A stretch of 6,712 nucleotides of DNA from Deltaproteobacteria bacterium (lineage in GTDB: Bacteria; Myxococcota_A; UBA9160): NCBI GenBank assembly GCA_003520425.1, contig DOUU01000060.1:1-6712 (forward strand), written 5' to 3'. The translations under genes were made by a program, and so were the position numbers. Under the pieces are notes generated by a model. The model was not told the DNA's origin. It saw only the letters and a list, made by a program, of their open reading frames with translations, and ran no database searches. Shown here piece by piece: positions 5,391 to 6,712 of this stretch; positions within the stretch are counted from its first letter, which is position 1, and every line of letters begins with the position of its first letter.

Positions 5391-6712
5391 ATCTCGGCCG
5401 TCGAAGGATGACGAGGGAGCGGCCCTGGACCAGCAGTCGCCAGCCCCCGGCAAAAAGCGGTGGCTCTTCGCGAATGCGACCCTCGGCGGTGTCGAGCACG
5501 CGCATCCAGCCTCCCTCATGCGCGAACTCGGGCAGCCGGAACTCGAGAGGGTCCCAGTGGGCATTGAAGAGCATAAGGAAGCTCTCGTCTTCGATCCGGT
5601 CGCCCCGCGAGTCGAGGGTCGCAATCGCGTCCCCATTGAGAAACACAACGAGCGATTTTGCGAAGCCGTCGGCCCAGTCGCCGTCGGCCATCGGCTCCCC
5701 GCACGGCTTGAACCAGGAGATGTCGCAACCTCCGCTTCCATCGGTCGGGCGGCCCTGGAACCAGCGGCGCCGTCGGAAGACGGGGTGCGTCTGGCGCAGC
5801 CGGATAAGGCCACGAGTGAATTCCAGAAGTCGGTGGTCCGCGCTCGCCCAACAGAGCCACGAGAGCTTGCTGTCTTGGCAGTATGCGTTGTTGTTGCCGG
5901 CTTGCGTTCTCCCGATCTCATCACCCGCAAGAATCATGGGAACGCCTTGAGACAGCATCAGAGTGGCCAGGAAATTGCGTTGCTGACGAGCCCTCAAGGC
6001 GAGAATCTCCACCTCCTCGGTGGGACCCTCCACGCCGCAGTTCCAGGACCGGTTCTGGGTCTCGCCGTCGCGGTTGTCCTCGCCATTCGCCTCGTTGTGC
6101 TTTTCGTTGTACGACACGAGGTCCTGGAGAGTGAAGCCGTCGTGGCATGTGACGAAGTTGATGCTGGCGTACGGCCTCCGTCCATTGCTGCCGTAAAGGT
6201 CCGAACTGCCGGTGAAGCGCGATGCGAACTCTCCGAGCGTGCGGTCCGTGGTGCGCCAATAGTCGCGGACGCAGTCGCGATACTTGCCATTCCATTCCGA
6301 CCAGAGCGGTGGAAAGTTTCCCACCTGGTAGCCGCCCTCCCCGACATCCCACGGCTCCGCGATCAGCTTCACCTGACTCACCACGGGATCTTGCTGGATG
6401 AGGTCGAAGAAGGCGGACAATCGATCGACGTCATGGAGCTCGCGGGCGAGTGCGGCTGCCAGGTCGAACCGGAATCCGTCGACATGCATCTCCAGGACCC
6501 AGTAACGCAGGCTGTCCATTACCAGTTGCAGCGCCGCTGCCGATAGCATGTTCAACGTATTGCCGCATCCGGTATAGTCGACATAGTAGCGGCGGTCATC
6601 GGGCTTCAGCCGATAATAGGTTGCATTGTCGATACCGCGCAGGCAGAGCGTCGGACCGAATTGATTGCCTTCCGCGGTGTGATTGTATACCACGTCGAGG
6701 ATCACTTCGATT
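5389..6712 (-). CDS. treX: Glycogen debranching enzyme TreX/GlgX type (N-terminus outside window)
   Basis: This is an isoamylase-type GH13 debranching enzyme. It hydrolyses alpha-1,6 branch points of glycogen or limit dextrins and supplies linear malto-oligosaccharides to TreY. Only the last 440 or so residues are visible. The frame runs off the right edge reading IEVILDVVYNHTAEGN, the conserved GH13 region I, so the GTG at 6705 is an internal valine codon. About 300 upstream residues (N-terminal sandwich and start of the barrel) are missing compared with a typical full length near 700. Counting from that valine: FRFDLA with nucleophile Asp81, LIAEPWD with acid/base Glu117, NFVTCHDGFTL with Asp189, NGEDNRDGETQNRSWNCG (207-224), and MILAGDEIGRTQAGNNNAYCQD (257-278). 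The C-terminal beta domain (about 350-438) is complete. The name treX rather than glgX is chosen from its place at the head of treY-treZ; by sequence alone the two cannot be separated. Confidence 0.95.
   Translation of the reverse strand, partial: IEVILDVVYNHTAEGNQFGPTLCLRGIDNATYYRLKPDDRRYYVDYTGCGNTLNMLSAAALQLVMDSLRYWVLEMHVDGFRFDLAAALARELHDVDRLSAFFDLIQQDPVVSQVKLIAEPWDVGEGGYQVGNFPPLWSEWNGKYRDCVRDYWRTTDRTLGEFASRFTGSSDLYGSNGRRPYASINFVTCHDGFTLQDLVSYNEKHNEANGEDNRDGETQNRSWNCGVEGPTEEVEILALRARQQRNFLATLMLSQGVPMILAGDEIGRTQAGNNNAYCQDSKLSWLCWASADHRLLEFTRGLIRLRQTHPVFRRRRWFQGRPTDGSGGCDISWFKPCGEPMADGDWADGFAKSLVVFLNGDAIATLDSRGDRIEDESFLMLFNAHWDPLEFRLPEFAHEGGWMRVLDTAEGRIREEPPLFAGGWRLLVQGRSLVILRRPR

Noticed and set aside
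4357..6546. A 729-codon open frame on the + strand opposite treX and the start of treY.
   Set aside because: It lies opposite two genes with intact catalytic motifs. Its product is Arg/Pro-rich low-complexity sequence in the first half, changes character at the treX/treY junction, and shows no recognisable domain. Long antisense open frames are expected in GC-rich DNA.

Overview
This is a GC-rich bacterial chromosomal window with tightly packed genes. No phage, insertion sequence, CRISPR array, tRNA or rRNA was seen. The gene set (a histidine kinase, a small lipoprotein apparently under a sigma-54 promoter, and a treX-treY-treZ operon) fits a Gram-negative, GC-rich lineage such as Myxococcota/Deltaproteobacteria. 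This taxonomic guess rests on general character, not on any search.

Layout. On the + strand, positions 2-523 are the C-terminal end of a sensor histidine kinase, with the rest of the gene before the window. A 132-bp gap (524-655) follows. It holds a cluster of alternating CACG/CGTG half-sites (549-565) and a strong match to a sigma-54 (-24/-12) promoter (613-628). Next is a 102-residue predicted lipoprotein of unknown function (656-964). On the - strand, reading from the right edge leftwards, come treX/glgX (5389-6712, its N-terminus lies outside the window), treY (2726-5377) and treZ (961-2715). They are separated by only 11 and 10 bp, which indicates one operon transcribed toward the lipoprotein gene. 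The lipoprotein gene and treZ converge and share a single palindromic CTAG that supplies both TAG stop codons.

How the genes work together. TreX removes alpha-1,6 branches from glycogen-like glucan to give linear malto-oligosaccharides. TreY turns their reducing-end alpha-1,4 bond into an alpha,alpha-1,1 bond, giving maltooligosyl-trehalose. TreZ cleaves off free trehalose. All three glycoside hydrolase family 13 catalytic triads are intact, so the enzymes look functional. The metabolic content is a known pathway. The less ordinary parts are the sigma-54-type promoter for the small lipoprotein and the overlapping convergent stops. I found no convincing evidence of a new defence, mobile or RNA-guided system here.
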